Source: Sulfitobacter guttiformis (GTDB lineage Bacteria > Pseudomonadota > Alphaproteobacteria > Rhodobacterales > Rhodobacteraceae). Taken from it: DNA of 64,000 nt. The stretch is from NCBI RefSeq assembly GCF_003610455.1, contig NZ_RAQK01000001.1:1860001-1924000 (forward strand), in the 5' to 3' direction. How positions within the stretch are numbered: the stretch's first letter is position 1; every line of letters begins with the position of its first letter. A program made the translations under genes and the position numbers. Under the pieces are notes generated by a model. It was not told the origin of the DNA, did not search any database, and saw only the letters and a program-made list of their open reading frames with translations. Below, one piece after another: positions 36,875-46,421 of the stretch.

Positions 36875-36912
36875 CGAAAAAGGCCGCACCCCGAAGAGAG
36901 AGCGGCCTTTCT
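36875..36912 (-). terminator. Intrinsic terminator of rpsO
   Basis: AAAGGCCGC (36879-36887) pairs with GCGGCCTTT (36902-36910). On the minus strand it is followed by TTC from a five-A run on the plus strand. It lies about 25 bases after the rpsO stop, so rpsO and pnp are not one unbroken transcript here. Confidence 0.85.
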
Positions 36913-36934
36913 AAACCTCGGGTTTAAGCGCTGC

Positions 36935-37204
36935 TTAGCGGCGCAGGCCCAGACGTTTGATCAGGTCTTGGTAGCGTGCATCATCCTTGGACTTTACGTA
37001 GTCCAGAAGTTTGCGGCGCGTTGCGACCATTTTCAACAGACCACGGCGGCCGTGGTTGTCTTTTTTGTGCGTTTTAAAGTGCTCTGTCAGTGTCGCAATG
37101 CGTGAGCTGAGCACAGCAACTTGCACTTCTGGGGAACCGGTATCGCCTTCTTTGGCGCCGAATTCGCTCATGATGCGTGTTTTTTCTTCCTTCGTAATCG
37201 ACAT
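36935..37204 (-). CDS. rpsO: 30S ribosomal protein S15
   Basis: An 89-residue S15, the standard length. Visible family marks are [49 protein letters not shown] and the end [12 protein letters not shown]. It binds 16S rRNA at the central-domain three-way junction early in 30S assembly. GGAG lies 7 bases upstream of the ATG. It has its own terminator, and its usual partner pnp is displaced by the inserted DNA downstream. Confidence 0.98.
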   Translation of the reverse strand: MSITKEEKTRIMSEFGAKEGDTGSPEVQVAVLSSRIATLTEHFKTHKKDNHGRRGLLKMVATRRKLLDYVKSKDDARYQDLIKRLGLRR

Positions 37205-37369
37205 CGGGGTCTCCTTGTCAAAAGGGTTAATCGGGATGGCACAGGCCGGGATGTCGTCCAGCGCAGGCCCATGGAGGAATCGCAGGTATACCCTACAATC
37301 CGGCGCGTATAGGCGGGTTGAGGGATGTTGGCAAAGGCTTATTTCAGCGGGTCAATCCGGTTTTCATGG

Positions 37370-38434
37370 TCAGGCGGCTGTGAGATCAAGCTGTGTTGCA
37401 GAACTCAGGGGAACAAGGGCGATGTCGCCAGGCAAGATATCTGTGCCGTTCACTGCTGCAATCACCGTACCATCGATCAAAATAAGCGTCTGGTCGAAAC
37501 GGTCCGGATCAATTTGGAGCGTCAGTTCAGGCTCGGCCGCTCCCGCCTCGCTGTCGTCCCATACCAGTAGCAAACTATCATCATCTGCTACGTAGTCCAT
37601 AATCTGCGCGGCTTCACCATGAGCGAGCCAGTCGCCCAGCACAATTTCGTCTGCACCTTCACCGGCTGTCACAATATCAGCGGAACCAGCGATGATTGTA
37701 TCATCCCCCCCGCCGCCATTTAAAAAATCGCCCTCGTCATCGTCGCCGCCCGCGCCGTTGCGTGTCACACCGCTGAGCACGTCGTTGCCCCAGCCGCCAA
37801 ACAGAACGTCGGCGCCTGCGCCACCGATCAGCGTATCGTTATCAAGACCGCCTGAAAGGGTATCATCGCCGCTTCCTCCGTCGAGCATATCGCTTCCGGC
37901 AGAGCCCTGAAGCGCGTCATTGCCCCTATCCCCAAACAGGGTATCGTCGTCATTGTGGCCTATCAACACATCATCCTGATCGCCGCCGTAAATTAAATCC
38001 CTGCCATCGTCGCCGTGCAGTGTATCGTTTCCAGAATCGCCACCCAGAAGATCGTCGTCGTCATCGCCACGCAATTCGTCATTGCCGTCACCGCCCGACA
38101 GCGTGTCGGCACCGTCCTGACCGCTGGCGCGGTCGTTGCCATCGGTACCGTCAAACAGATCATCGTAATTAGTGCCCTGAATGAGAGTGACACTATCGGC
38201 AGCAATGGAGTTCAGAGGAGGCAGTAACGCCGCATCATCACCGCCACGCGGGTCATAATCATCTTCAAAATTAGACTGCATATTTTGGTTTGGGGCATCT
38301 TCCAGATCGAAGGTTTCAACCTCGGGGCTAGAGGCATCTACAAACTCATCTTCGCCGCTTTCATTTGCTTGGGGATCTATAAAAGAGACAGCACCCACCG
38401 CCATCAGCCCCATTAATCCCGCCAGCCATAACAT
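37370..38434 (-). CDS. RTX-repeat (hemolysin-type calcium-binding) protein with N-terminal membrane segment
   Basis: A 354-residue acidic protein. Residues 1-20 are hydrophobic (MLWLAGLMGLMAVGAVSFI), followed by an acidic linker to about 75. From about 78 to 240 there are tandem glycine/aspartate nonapeptides of the GGxGxD type (for example GGDGNDELRGDDDDD, GGAGADVLFGGWGND) that fold into a calcium-binding parallel beta-roll. The last 110 residues (ADDDSLLLVWDDSE, ELTLQIDPDRFDQTLILIDG) resemble the tail domain seen in similar Rhodobacteraceae proteins. The N-terminal helix suggests inner-membrane anchoring or Sec export instead of type I secretion. No hlyB/hlyD-like genes are near. Confidence 0.85.
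   Translation of the reverse strand: MLWLAGLMGLMAVGAVSFIDPQANESGEDEFVDASSPEVETFDLEDAPNQNMQSNFEDDYDPRGGDDAALLPPLNSIAADSVTLIQGTNYDDLFDGTDGNDRASGQDGADTLSGGDGNDELRGDDDDDLLGGDSGNDTLHGDDGRDLIYGGDQDDVLIGHNDDDTLFGDRGNDALQGSAGSDMLDGGSGDDTLSGGLDNDTLIGGAGADVLFGGWGNDVLSGVTRNGAGGDDDEGDFLNGGGGDDTIIAGSADIVTAGEGADEIVLGDWLAHGEAAQIMDYVADDDSLLLVWDDSEAGAAEPELTLQIDPDRFDQTLILIDGTVIAAVNGTDILPGDIALVPLSSATQLDLTAA
37714..38203 (-). repeat. Tandem RTX nonapeptide-coding repeats
   Basis: This part of the RTX gene encodes roughly 18 back-to-back glycine/aspartate nonapeptides. At DNA level it is a degenerate 27-base periodic repeat, a place where slippage could change the copy number between strains. Confidence 0.7.
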
Positions 38435-38549
38435 AGTGCGTGTTCCAGTTTTATAGAGGCATCTGCCCTTTGGTATATGTGCAGATTTACCCCACTACGT
38501 CAAAAGACTATGGTGAAGACGGTTAACAATATGTGACGGACACGTCGGT

Positions 38550-39065
38550 TTATGCTCCGGTGGTCCAGACACAGGGCTGGGCGCTGTAGGGCAGATAAAG
38601 CGGATGCCGCGGGTGCCCCTCTTTTGTGAGGCCCAGATGATGAAGGATGTGCCCGTTTGCACGCAGGCTGGCGGCCACACTCGGCCCGCGGTCGCGGTGC
38701 GCGCCGTGAACGCCCCATGCAGCAATGATGACATCCCCCCATGCCGCTGCATCTTCAAGCGCTGACGCATTATCGGGGCCTATCGGATTTTCGGCCGCCT
38801 TCATGTCCCGCGGATCGGTGGCGCGTAGCGCAAAAATATTTACGGCTCGGAAGCCGCCAAATCCCAGACGTCGGGTGCGCTGTTCGCAGCGGTGGATCGT
38901 CGGGTCGTTCTGGATCTCTGTCGCGGTAGAGGGGTTGAGCATCACGAACACTAACCGCCGCTCACGGGCTTCCCACACTCGGGTGAGGCTGTAGCGGAAG
39001 ACCTCGCAATCGGAATAGACCGCCATTGAGGGCGCATCGCCCTTTGTGTGGCTTCGGGTAATCAC
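38550..39065 (-). CDS. DUF1643 domain-containing protein
   Basis: About 172 residues if translation starts at the GTG at 39065 (VITRSHTKGDAPSM). Family marks are RLVFVMLNPSTATEIQNDPTIHRCEQRTRRLGFGGF, VNIFALRATDPRDMKAAENPIGPDNA and a final HLGLTKEGHPRHPLYLPY. DUF1643 proteins have no proven function. The GTG is preferred because GGAAAT, at the truB stop, sits about 10 bases before it; an ATG at 39107 would overlap truB by 35 bases. It is directly downstream of truB and probably cotranscribed with it. Confidence 0.85.
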   Translation of the reverse strand: MITRSHTKGDAPSMAVYSDCEVFRYSLTRVWEARERRLVFVMLNPSTATEIQNDPTIHRCEQRTRRLGFGGFRAVNIFALRATDPRDMKAAENPIGPDNASALEDAAAWGDVIIAAWGVHGAHRDRGPSVAASLRANGHILHHLGLTKEGHPRHPLYLPYSAQPCVWTTGA

Positions 39066-39072
39066 ACGCGCA

Positions 39073-39996
39073 TTAATTTCCGTTGATATCGGAAGGGTTG
39101 AACACACGGGAGGGGTGTAGTTCGCCCGATTTATAAATGCCTACGGCGACTGCCGTGCCTTCATGAACAGCCCAGCATTCATCTCCGTATTCAACATCCT
39201 TCGCGAACACCATGCCGGGATTTCCGTTGCGCAGTCTGGTGGCACCCTCGCTGCTGGCGGTAACTTGTGGCAAATCCTGCAGGCCCATTTCCAGTGGCCC
39301 GAGATAGTCGTCCAAAGCTGGAGTCTTTGCCATTTCCTCTACTTGCGCCAACGTTATGGCATTAGCGATGTCAAACGGACCTGACCATGTGCGGCGCAGC
39401 TCCCTGACGTGACCTTTACAGCCCAGAACCTCACCCAGGTCGCGGGCAATGGAGCGGACATAACCGCCCTTGCCACAGACCATTTCCAGGGTGACGTGGT
39501 CTGCATCGGGACGCTCGAGCATGATGAGACTCTCAACATAAAGTGGCCTGGCAGCGATCTCCATCGTCTCACCGTCGCGCGCGCGCTTATAGGCCCGCTC
39601 GCCGTCGATTTTCACGGCCGAGAATTGCGGTGGCACCTGTCCTATATCACCGACAAAAGCGTGAAGCGCCTCTTTGATGGTGGCATCGTCGGGGCGCAGG
39701 TCCGAGGTGGCGATAATCTCGCCTTCCAGATCATCGGTGTTGGTGGCGGCGCCCAAGCGAACCGTAAAGACATAGGCCTTTAGCGCGTCGGTGATGAAGG
39801 GCACGGTTTTTGTGGCCTCCCCCAGCGCAATTGCCAAAACGCCTGTGGCATCCGGATCAAGAGTGCCCGCATGACCGGCCTTGCGGGCATCAAAAGCCCA
39901 GCGGACTTTATTGACCACAGTCGTAGATGTGGGGCCCGCAGGTTTATCGATCACCACCCAACCGGAAATATCGCGCCCTTTGCGTCTGCGTGCCAT
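39073..39996 (-). CDS. truB: tRNA pseudouridine(55) synthase
   Basis: A 307-residue TruB. Catalytic Asp47 lies in [14 protein letters not shown]. Other marks are [14 protein letters not shown] at 15-28, and a thumb/KYG region ending in [20 protein letters not shown]. It makes Psi55 in the T-loop of tRNA and acts as a tRNA folding chaperone. It belongs to the minus-strand cluster rbfA, DUF2233, truB, DUF1643, in which truB next to rbfA is a conserved pairing across bacteria. Confidence 0.96.
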   Translation of the reverse strand: MARRRKGRDISGWVVIDKPAGPTSTTVVNKVRWAFDARKAGHAGTLDPDATGVLAIALGEATKTVPFITDALKAYVFTVRLGAATNTDDLEGEIIATSDLRPDDATIKEALHAFVGDIGQVPPQFSAVKIDGERAYKRARDGETMEIAARPLYVESLIMLERPDADHVTLEMVCGKGGYVRSIARDLGEVLGCKGHVRELRRTWSGPFDIANAITLAQVEEMAKTPALDDYLGPLEMGLQDLPQVTASSEGATRLRNGNPGMVFAKDVEYGDECWAVHEGTAVAVGIYKSGELHPSRVFNPSDINGN

Positions 39997-40087
39997 GTGC
40001 TGTCCTTGGTCTGTCAGAATTTAAGAAGTAGTGCGCGCCGTTTTGCAGATTGCGGGCGCGGGTGCAACGGGGGCACTTGACGCTGAC

Positions 40088-40876
40088 CTACTCCTCGTAA
40101 GGATCGTCAAGCGGCAGCGGCAGCGGCGGAGGTTGTTGGCCCTCGACCACGCCAATGATCGGCCCGAGGGCGCCAAAGCCGATGTCGTTCCGATTCAGCT
40201 CTGGTGCGCGCAGCCGCGATACATTCCCATCGAAGTAGAGGGCGTTCTTCAGGCCCAGATGATCACGAAACAAGCTGCCAAAGGTATGAAAGGTCACAGG
40301 ACTGTTCGAGATAACAAAACTAGCGATAGTGCCATCCTCACTGGTGCCAACTCCGTTCCGGACGTATTTCGAGGTTGCATCAACCAAGAAGCGCGGGTGG
40401 AGCTCGCCGTCGATCACGAGCATCGGGCCGGACTGGGTAGCGCTCCCGCAGTCGGGTTTTTCCTCGACATAGCGCAGGGTTTCAAACACATCGGCGCGCC
40501 GGTCGCGCAGGCACAGAATACCGTTTGGCAGCAGGCCGAAATTGCCCGGGCCTGCGTTTGTGACCACATCCTGAATCATCCCGCCGTCCTCGATATAAAG
40601 GCCGACAGGAGAGCGATCACTGTGATACATACCTGCATTCGCAGCAAAGCCGAGCGCAAAACCTTGCTCCTCAAGCGCGGCATTCAGGGTGCTGAAATAA
40701 CCGTAGGGGCGTGTTCCACTCTCGTCATAAAGAAACAGGCGCAGAACTTGTTGCGTCAAATCTACATCGCAGACGATATACCCGACATCTTTGTACATTT
40801 CCTCGCGGCAGGTTTGAGCGAGTGCAGGATGAGCGACAAACCAGACCGCAGCACAAAATGCTGCGTTGCGGATCAC
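40088..40876 (-). CDS. DUF2233 / phosphodiester-glycosidase-family secreted protein
   Basis: A 262-residue exported protein: signal peptide about 1-20 (cleavage after AHPALA), then a NAGPA-like fold with [38 protein letters not shown] and [11 protein letters not shown]. Relatives include the mammalian uncovering enzyme and phage or bacterial phosphodiester glycosidases; the bacterial substrate is unknown. The C-terminus is proline-rich ([15 protein letters not shown]). The ATG overlaps the rbfA stop by four bases, so the secreted protein is embedded in a ribosome-maturation operon without an obvious link. Confidence 0.85.
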   Translation of the reverse strand: MIRNAAFCAAVWFVAHPALAQTCREEMYKDVGYIVCDVDLTQQVLRLFLYDESGTRPYGYFSTLNAALEEQGFALGFAANAGMYHSDRSPVGLYIEDGGMIQDVVTNAGPGNFGLLPNGILCLRDRRADVFETLRYVEEKPDCGSATQSGPMLVIDGELHPRFLVDATSKYVRNGVGTSEDGTIASFVISNSPVTFHTFGSLFRDHLGLKNALYFDGNVSRLRAPELNRNDIGFGALGPIIGVVEGQQPPPLPLPLDDPYEE

Positions 40877-41295
40877 GCTTCGTCCGCCTCGTCATCGTCG
40901 GGTGCATCCGCATCGCGGCGCACGCGGTCTTGTGCCAGCATTCGCCGTGTCTCGTCCATCTGGTCGAAGGTGCGGTCGAGTTGGAACCGCAGCTCGGGCG
41001 AGAATTTCAGCGTCAGCTTTTTCGCAACAAGCTTGCGCAGCTCGTATTTGTTGCGCTCTAGCAGCGCAAGGACCTCGTCCTGACCTATGCCGCCCAAGGG
41101 CAATACATAGGCGGTCGCGACCTTGAGATCGTTGGAAGTGCGCACTTCGCCCACGGTGATGGACATGCGGTTGAGATCGGGATCATGCACGTCGCCACGC
41201 GCCAGCACATCGCTGAGGGCGCGGCGAATGGTTTCTGCCACGCGCAGCTGGCGCTGGTTGGGGCCGGTGCTTTCATGAGATTTGTTTTGAGCCAT
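40873..41295 (-). CDS. rbfA: Ribosome-binding factor A
   Basis: A 140-residue RbfA with the KH-like core: [70 protein letters not shown]. It assists late 30S maturation at the 5' end of 16S rRNA and is needed in the cold. The C-terminal tail is acidic ([14 protein letters not shown]). It heads the minus-strand cluster in this window, divergent from dapB with an 84-base gap. Confidence 0.96.
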   Translation of the reverse strand: MAQNKSHESTGPNQRQLRVAETIRRALSDVLARGDVHDPDLNRMSITVGEVRTSNDLKVATAYVLPLGGIGQDEVLALLERNKYELRKLVAKKLTLKFSPELRFQLDRTFDQMDETRRMLAQDRVRRDADAPDDDEADEA

Positions 41296-41379
41296 GGGGA
41301 CCGTCTAAGCGGTCTGAACTTCTTTGCCAAGCGGGTGTGCGCAGGCTACACCCCTCAAGAGTAGATAAAGGAACGTAAC

Positions 41380-42195
41380 ATGACACAGACAGCCGGGATC
41401 ACAATTACGGGCGTTTCGGGCCGGATGGGTCAAATGCTCGTGCAGCAGGTAGCGGAGCATGCGCAGACCCTTCTGGTAGGCGCTGTCGAACGGTCGGGCC
41501 ATGACTGGGTGGGTCAGGATCTGGGGGTTGCCATGGGTGGGCCTGCGAACGGCGTGATCGTTACCGATGATGCAGCGCAGGCCATGCGTGATGCGCAAGC
41601 CGTGATCGATTTTACTGCGCCTGCTGCGACCTTGGGGTTCGCGGCGATGGCGGCAGAAGCGGGCATTGTGCATGTCATCGGTACAACTGGCATGACGGAG
41701 CAGGAAATCGCACAGCTTAAAACCCCTGCGGAGCGGGCGATTATCGTCCGTGCGGGTAACATGAGCCTCGGCGTGAATTTGCTCACGCTACTGACGCGCA
41801 AGGTTGCGGCGGCGCTGGACGCTGATTTCGATATCGAAATTATAGAATCGCATCACAACCGGAAGGTCGACGCACCTTCGGGCACTGCGCTTATGCTGGG
41901 GGAGGCCGCGGCCGAGGGGCGCGGCGTGACATTGGCAGAGGTGAGCGATTCGGGTCGGGACGGCATGACAGGCGCACGCAAACGGGGAGACATCGGTTTT
42001 TCTGCGATTCGCGGCGGCGATATTGTGGGGGAGCATGACGTTATGTTCGCCGGCGCAGGCGAGCGGATTATCCTTCGTCACATCGCCTCTGATCGCGCGC
42101 TCTTTGCGCGGGGCGCACTCAGGGCAGCGCTTTGGGGACAGGGACGCAGTCCCGGTGAATATGATATGCTGGATGTACTAGGGTTGGGTGACTGA
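41380..42195 (+). CDS. dapB: 4-hydroxy-tetrahydrodipicolinate reductase
   Basis: A 271-residue DapB. The N-terminal dinucleotide site is [10 protein letters not shown] at 8-17. The substrate and catalytic region is [17 protein letters not shown], with the His and Lys of the family. It reduces HTPA to tetrahydrodipicolinate with NAD(P)H in lysine and diaminopimelate synthesis. AAAGGA precedes the start. It is monocistronic, divergent from rbfA. Confidence 0.97.
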   Translation: MTQTAGITITGVSGRMGQMLVQQVAEHAQTLLVGAVERSGHDWVGQDLGVAMGGPANGVIVTDDAAQAMRDAQAVIDFTAPAATLGFAAMAAEAGIVHVIGTTGMTEQEIAQLKTPAERAIIVRAGNMSLGVNLLTLLTRKVAAALDADFDIEIIESHHNRKVDAPSGTALMLGEAAAEGRGVTLAEVSDSGRDGMTGARKRGDIGFSAIRGGDIVGEHDVMFAGAGERIILRHIASDRALFARGALRAALWGQGRSPGEYDMLDVLGLGD

Positions 42196-42300
42196 CGGAA
42201 TTATTGCTCTAGCATCGTACGACAAAAAGTATCGCAGCAAATGAAACCAAACAGTCATTTGCTTCGGATATGTTTCAACTGACCTCGAAGGAGAGATCTG

Positions 42301-42657
42301 ATGAAACCGTTGCTATCCATACTCGCTGCCCTTGCGTTTATTGCTGCCACTCCGGCGGTGGCGGAATTGGCGAAGATCGAAACAGCGTCCGAATTCAAAA
42401 CCTTGATCGGTGGCAAAACACTTACCAGACCGCTTATAAAAATGGCTGTGAGCACGGGCGGTGCAATTGAGGGGCAAGGTGCGGCATGGCCCATATCGGG
42501 CAGCTGGACTTGGAAAGACGGCTTTTTTTGCCGTAGCCTTGAATGGGGTGGCGACGACTTGGGGTACAACTGCATGGAAGTGAAGGCTTCCGGCAGCAAA
42601 ATCCGTTTCACAGCAGACCAAGGTGCGGGCGATAGCGCCGATTTTTCGCTGCGCTAA
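42301..42657 (+). CDS. Small secreted protein of unknown function
   Basis: A 118-residue protein with a Sec signal peptide (MKPLLSILAALAFIAATPAVA, cleaved near 21). The mature part has LIGGKTLTRPLIKMAVSTGGAIEGQGAAWPISGSWTWKDGFFCRSLEWGGDDLGYNCMEVK and two cysteines that could pair. The pattern of a short, periplasmic, MORN-like or lipocalin-like strand set is seen in other roseobacters, but no function is known to me. GAAGGAG lies before the ATG. It starts 105 bases after dapB. Confidence 0.8.
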   Translation: MKPLLSILAALAFIAATPAVAELAKIETASEFKTLIGGKTLTRPLIKMAVSTGGAIEGQGAAWPISGSWTWKDGFFCRSLEWGGDDLGYNCMEVKASGSKIRFTADQGAGDSADFSLR

Positions 42658-42739
42658 CACCGTCCTGTCCGAACAAAGTGGATCATTTTCGATTCTGGAG
42701 TTTCCAAAGGAAGCTTCAGACACATCTCATATGGTGATC

Positions 42740-42973
42740 TTAAAAATCGATCGCTATGCCTTTTTTCTCCCAGTCGCCGTACCGCACCGCTTCCGGCCCA
42801 TCACGTCCGCCGATTTCCGGTGGTAGGTCAATTTGATGTGCTTTTGCGCGCCGCTCTGCGGCCTCCGCCAATGCCCGCATTGCAGCAGGCGGCAGGTCCG
42901 GCCCGGGCTCAGGCGTGGGCGGGATGGGAGCATCGGGAATAGGTGGTTCTTTAGGTGTGGGATCTTTTGCCAT
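42740..42973 (-). CDS. DUF1674 / succinate dehydrogenase assembly factor 4-like protein
   Basis: A 77-residue protein with a proline-rich first half (TPKEPPIPDAPIPPTPEPGPDLPP) and the diagnostic C-terminal block EIGGRDGPEAVRYGDWEKKGIAIDF. That block is shared by bacterial DUF1674 and mitochondrial SdhAF4, which helps assemble the flavinylated succinate dehydrogenase subunit. The start at 42973 follows AAAGGAA; an ATG at 42991 would add six residues. It is divergent from the RsmB-type gene. Confidence 0.88.
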   Translation of the reverse strand: MAKDPTPKEPPIPDAPIPPTPEPGPDLPPAAMRALAEAAERRAKAHQIDLPPEIGGRDGPEAVRYGDWEKKGIAIDF

Positions 42974-43068
42974 GGGATGTTCCTTTCTCAACTCTCTCTT
43001 GATATACGTCGTCCCTTGCCCCAGACAACCTCAGACACCTGCAAGACCGTATTCAGAAAGCTAACACA

Positions 43069-44340
43069 ATGTCAGACACCGGCGTATCGGCCCGTAAATC
43101 CGCTGTTTTCCTGCTCGACCAGATATTGGGAGAAGGAAAGTTGATGTCTGAACTTCTTGGCGCTGGCGTGCTGGACCGATTGCCTCCTGAGGACCGCGCC
43201 CGTGCCCAGCGTCTTGCTCAGGATACGCTGCGCGGGATGGAACGGGCAGACCGGATTTTGCAAAAGCACCTAAATAAATACCCGCCACTGACAGTGCGTA
43301 ATGCGCTGCGCGTCGGCACACTTGAGCTTTGTACGGGCGGTGCGGCGCACGGCGTGGTAAATGCGATGGTTTCGGTCGTCGCGGCGGACAAGCATCTGAG
43401 TCACCTCAAAGGGCTGACCAATGCCGTGCTGCGCAAGGTTGCCGCCGAGGGCGAGGAGGCATGGACAGAGCGCCGCGCGCCGCGCCTGCCCAAGTGGTTG
43501 CGCGGGCCGCTGGTAGAGGCATGGGGATCCGAGGCAATAGCCGCAATTGAAACAGCCCATTTCAAAGGAGCCCCGCTCGATCTGACGGCCAAGGGCGATG
43601 CTGCGGAGTTGGCAACGCGTTTAGGGGGCACATTATTGCCAACAGGCTCAGTCCGGTTGCACGATGGTGGGCAGGTGTCTGCCATGGAAGGTTTTGCCGA
43701 GGGTGACTGGTGGGTACAGGATGCCGCCGCTGCACTGCCCGCGCTCATTCTGAATGCACAACCAGGCGAGGTCGTGCTGGATCTGTGCGCCGCGCCGGGC
43801 GGTAAAACAATGCAGCTTGCCACAACAGGCGCCGAAGTGCGCGCCGTGGACGACAATCATTCGCGGATGCAGCGGGTAAAGGAAAACCTTGCGCGCACGG
43901 GACTGACGGCACGAACCTTCATCAAGGACGCACGCCAGTTTCAAGGCGAGTTTGACGCTATCCTCCTCGACGCGCCTTGCTCTGCTACGGGCACAATCCG
44001 GCGCCATCCTGATTTGCCCCACGCCAAGGATGGCTCGGACTTTGGCGCATTGATCCAGTTGCAGGAGGAATTGCTGGATCACGCGTGGACCTTGCTCAAG
44101 CCCGGAGGGCGGATGGTGTTTTGCACCTGTAGTCTGCTGCCTGACGAGGGCGAGGTGCAGATCGACGAGGCACTCGAGCGGCACGGTGACATGACTGTGG
44201 ACCGGGATGCGCTCGGCATTGCTGGAATTGACCCCGCGTGGATCTCCTCCGAAGGGGGCCTGCGCCTGCGCCCGGATTTCTGGGTGGAGCATGGCGGAAT
44301 GGACGGATTTTACATCGTCTGTTTGCGTAAATCAGCCTAA
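43069..44340 (+). CDS. RsmB-family 16S rRNA m5C methyltransferase
   Basis: A 423-residue RsmB/NOP methyltransferase. Residues about 1-130 form a NusB-like RNA-binding domain (RKSAVFLLDQIL, RAQRLAQDTLRG). The SAM fold has VVLDLCAAPGGKTMQLA (about 234-250). Two cysteines, in LLDAPCSATGTIRRHPD and FCTCSLLPDEGE, match the catalytic and release cysteines of m5C enzymes. The target is probably C967 or an equivalent position in 16S rRNA. It is divergent from the DUF1674 gene. Confidence 0.92.
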   Translation: MSDTGVSARKSAVFLLDQILGEGKLMSELLGAGVLDRLPPEDRARAQRLAQDTLRGMERADRILQKHLNKYPPLTVRNALRVGTLELCTGGAAHGVVNAMVSVVAADKHLSHLKGLTNAVLRKVAAEGEEAWTERRAPRLPKWLRGPLVEAWGSEAIAAIETAHFKGAPLDLTAKGDAAELATRLGGTLLPTGSVRLHDGGQVSAMEGFAEGDWWVQDAAAALPALILNAQPGEVVLDLCAAPGGKTMQLATTGAEVRAVDDNHSRMQRVKENLARTGLTARTFIKDARQFQGEFDAILLDAPCSATGTIRRHPDLPHAKDGSDFGALIQLQEELLDHAWTLLKPGGRMVFCTCSLLPDEGEVQIDEALERHGDMTVDRDALGIAGIDPAWISSEGGLRLRPDFWVEHGGMDGFYIVCLRKSA

Positions 44341-44631
44341 AGAGTTTCCGCATTGCCCTCTAGGCAAGATCAGCGATTTTCGGACCAAGAATGTTGCATG
44401 ACTTTCCTATCCCTGGGTTCGGTGTCTAGTCTTCGCGGAGGGTTAAATGCTGCGAGGTTCAATCACTAAGTCCAATTCACAGCCCCTGACATCATGGGCA
44501 GTCGGCATATTCTGCAGGCGTATGGGTGTTGAAATACACACCTGAGCGAAAAGAGGCCTGAAAAGCGGTGACTCAGAAGTTATGGCGCGCTAGATTGTGG
44601 TAAACGCCACTAGAGCGTATAGGCAGGGCAC

Positions 44632-46401
44632 ATGATCCAATTTCCCCAGTTAAACGCGCAGCGCACGCGGCTATTGAACAGGTTACATGCGCGCATGGCG
44701 GGTCGTGCGCAGGGGCAGGTGCGGGGTTTTGTCTCTTCTCCCGAGCCGCGCACAATCGGATCGTTTGCCCGGGGGCGGCAACTCGCAGCGGGTAATTTCC
44801 TGTTTGCTGGCAGCTTGATCACCGCGCCGCAGCGTACACCATGGGAGATTGAGGCGCCTGATTCCGCCTTTGCCGAGGCCCTGCACGGGTTTGCTTGGCT
44901 TGATGATCTGGCGGCGGTGGGTGATCAGATCTCACGCCGTGCTGCGCAAAAATGGCTGTGGCAGTGGATTTCACTTTATGGCACCGGGCGCGGGGTTGGC
45001 TGGTCGCCGGACCTTACGGGGCGTCGGTTGATCCGGTGGATCAATCATGCGTTGTTCATGCTTCATGGTAGTGGGCAGAACGCGCCCGACAGCGAAGCAT
45101 TTTACCGCTCGCTGACCCAGCAGACCCGCTTTTTGTCCAAACGCTGGCATGCCGCCGCCCCCGGTCTTGCGCGGTTCGAGGCACTGACGGGACTTATCTA
45201 TGCAGGCCTCTCGCTGGAAGGTTTGGAGAGTCTCGCCGATCCCGCGATCAGGGCGTTGGCGCGGGAATGTGAATCCCAGATTGATGCGCAAGGGGGGCTG
45301 CCGACGCGCAATCCCGAAGAGTTGCTGGATGTATTTACCTTACTGACATGGGCGGCGGCGGCACTGTCGGATGCGGGTCGCGGCACGCCCAAGGCTCATT
45401 TGGATGCAATCGAGCGGATCGCACCAACTCTGCGGACCCTGCGCCATGCCGATGGGGGACTGGCGCGGTTTCATGGCGGCGGTCGCGGAGCCGAAGGGTG
45501 GCTTGACCATGCCCTCGCCTCGTCAGGGGTGCGCAGCATGCAGCCCACCGGATTGTCTATGGGATATGCCCGTCTGTCCGCAGGGCGGACCAGTTTGATC
45601 GTGGACGCGAGTCCCCCTCCGGGTGGATCGGCCTCCGCGAATGCCCATGCTTCGACATTGGCATTCGAGCTTACCTCGGGACGCAGGCCCCTTATCGTGA
45701 ATTGTGGGTCTGGGTCATCCTTTGGCATTGATTGGCGCCGGGCGGGGCGGGCAACGCCGTCGCATTCCACCCTCAGCCTTGGCGGTTACTCCAGTGCGCG
45801 GCTCGATACGCCTGACCGCCGAACGGGAATCGAGGCCCTCATTGACGGGCCGACCCACGTGCCGGTCGAAATCACACAGTTGAATGACGGTTTGAAGTTT
45901 CAGGGTGGCCACAACGGTTATGTACTCACCCACGGTCTCACTCATGCACGCACGCTTGAGCTGACGTACGATGGGCGTGCTGTGGCCGGAGAAGATATGC
46001 TGCTGGCGATGGAAGATGTAGAAAAGCGCCGCTTTGATAGGGCATTAGACCGGACCCAACTCAAAGGATTGCGGTTCGAGGTGCGGTTCCATCTTCATCC
46101 AGAGGTCGACGCCACCATCGATCTGGGTGGAGCGGCGGTTTCCATGGCCCTGAAATCTGGCGAAATCTGGGTTTTCCGTCATGACGGGACTACGGCGCTC
46201 ACGCTCGAGGCAGGCGCATATCTTGAGACAACGCGTCTCAAACCGCGTGGGTCGAGCCAGATTGTTTTGACGGGCCGTGCGATAAATCCGGCCACCCGCG
46301 TGCGGTGGTCCTTGTCCAAAGCGCAGGAAACTGCGATTGGCGTGCGTGATTTGGAACGGGATGACCCGTACCTCGACACCGGTTTTGAAATCGAAGACTA
46401 A
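44632..46401 (+). CDS. Heparinase II/III family protein
   Basis: A 589-residue protein. The N-terminal half is helical (alpha/alpha-toroid type; [45 protein letters not shown]). The C-terminal half is a beta-sandwich with [32 protein letters not shown], the part that in lyases binds the uronic-acid polymer. No signal peptide is seen. The position rsmB-type gene, heparinase-like gene, purH is, from memory, a stable order in Rhodobacterales, which suggests a housekeeping role not linked to host heparin. The actual substrate is unknown. Confidence 0.85.
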   Translation: MIQFPQLNAQRTRLLNRLHARMAGRAQGQVRGFVSSPEPRTIGSFARGRQLAAGNFLFAGSLITAPQRTPWEIEAPDSAFAEALHGFAWLDDLAAVGDQISRRAAQKWLWQWISLYGTGRGVGWSPDLTGRRLIRWINHALFMLHGSGQNAPDSEAFYRSLTQQTRFLSKRWHAAAPGLARFEALTGLIYAGLSLEGLESLADPAIRALARECESQIDAQGGLPTRNPEELLDVFTLLTWAAAALSDAGRGTPKAHLDAIERIAPTLRTLRHADGGLARFHGGGRGAEGWLDHALASSGVRSMQPTGLSMGYARLSAGRTSLIVDASPPPGGSASANAHASTLAFELTSGRRPLIVNCGSGSSFGIDWRRAGRATPSHSTLSLGGYSSARLDTPDRRTGIEALIDGPTHVPVEITQLNDGLKFQGGHNGYVLTHGLTHARTLELTYDGRAVAGEDMLLAMEDVEKRRFDRALDRTQLKGLRFEVRFHLHPEVDATIDLGGAAVSMALKSGEIWVFRHDGTTALTLEAGAYLETTRLKPRGSSQIVLTGRAINPATRVRWSLSKAQETAIGVRDLERDDPYLDTGFEIED

Positions 46402-46421
46402 TTAAAAAAGGAGCCCCTGCC

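Noticed and set aside
44341..44631. Possible RNA gene between the RsmB-type and heparinase-like genes
   Set aside because: No tRNA T-loop, paired stems or terminator of note were found.
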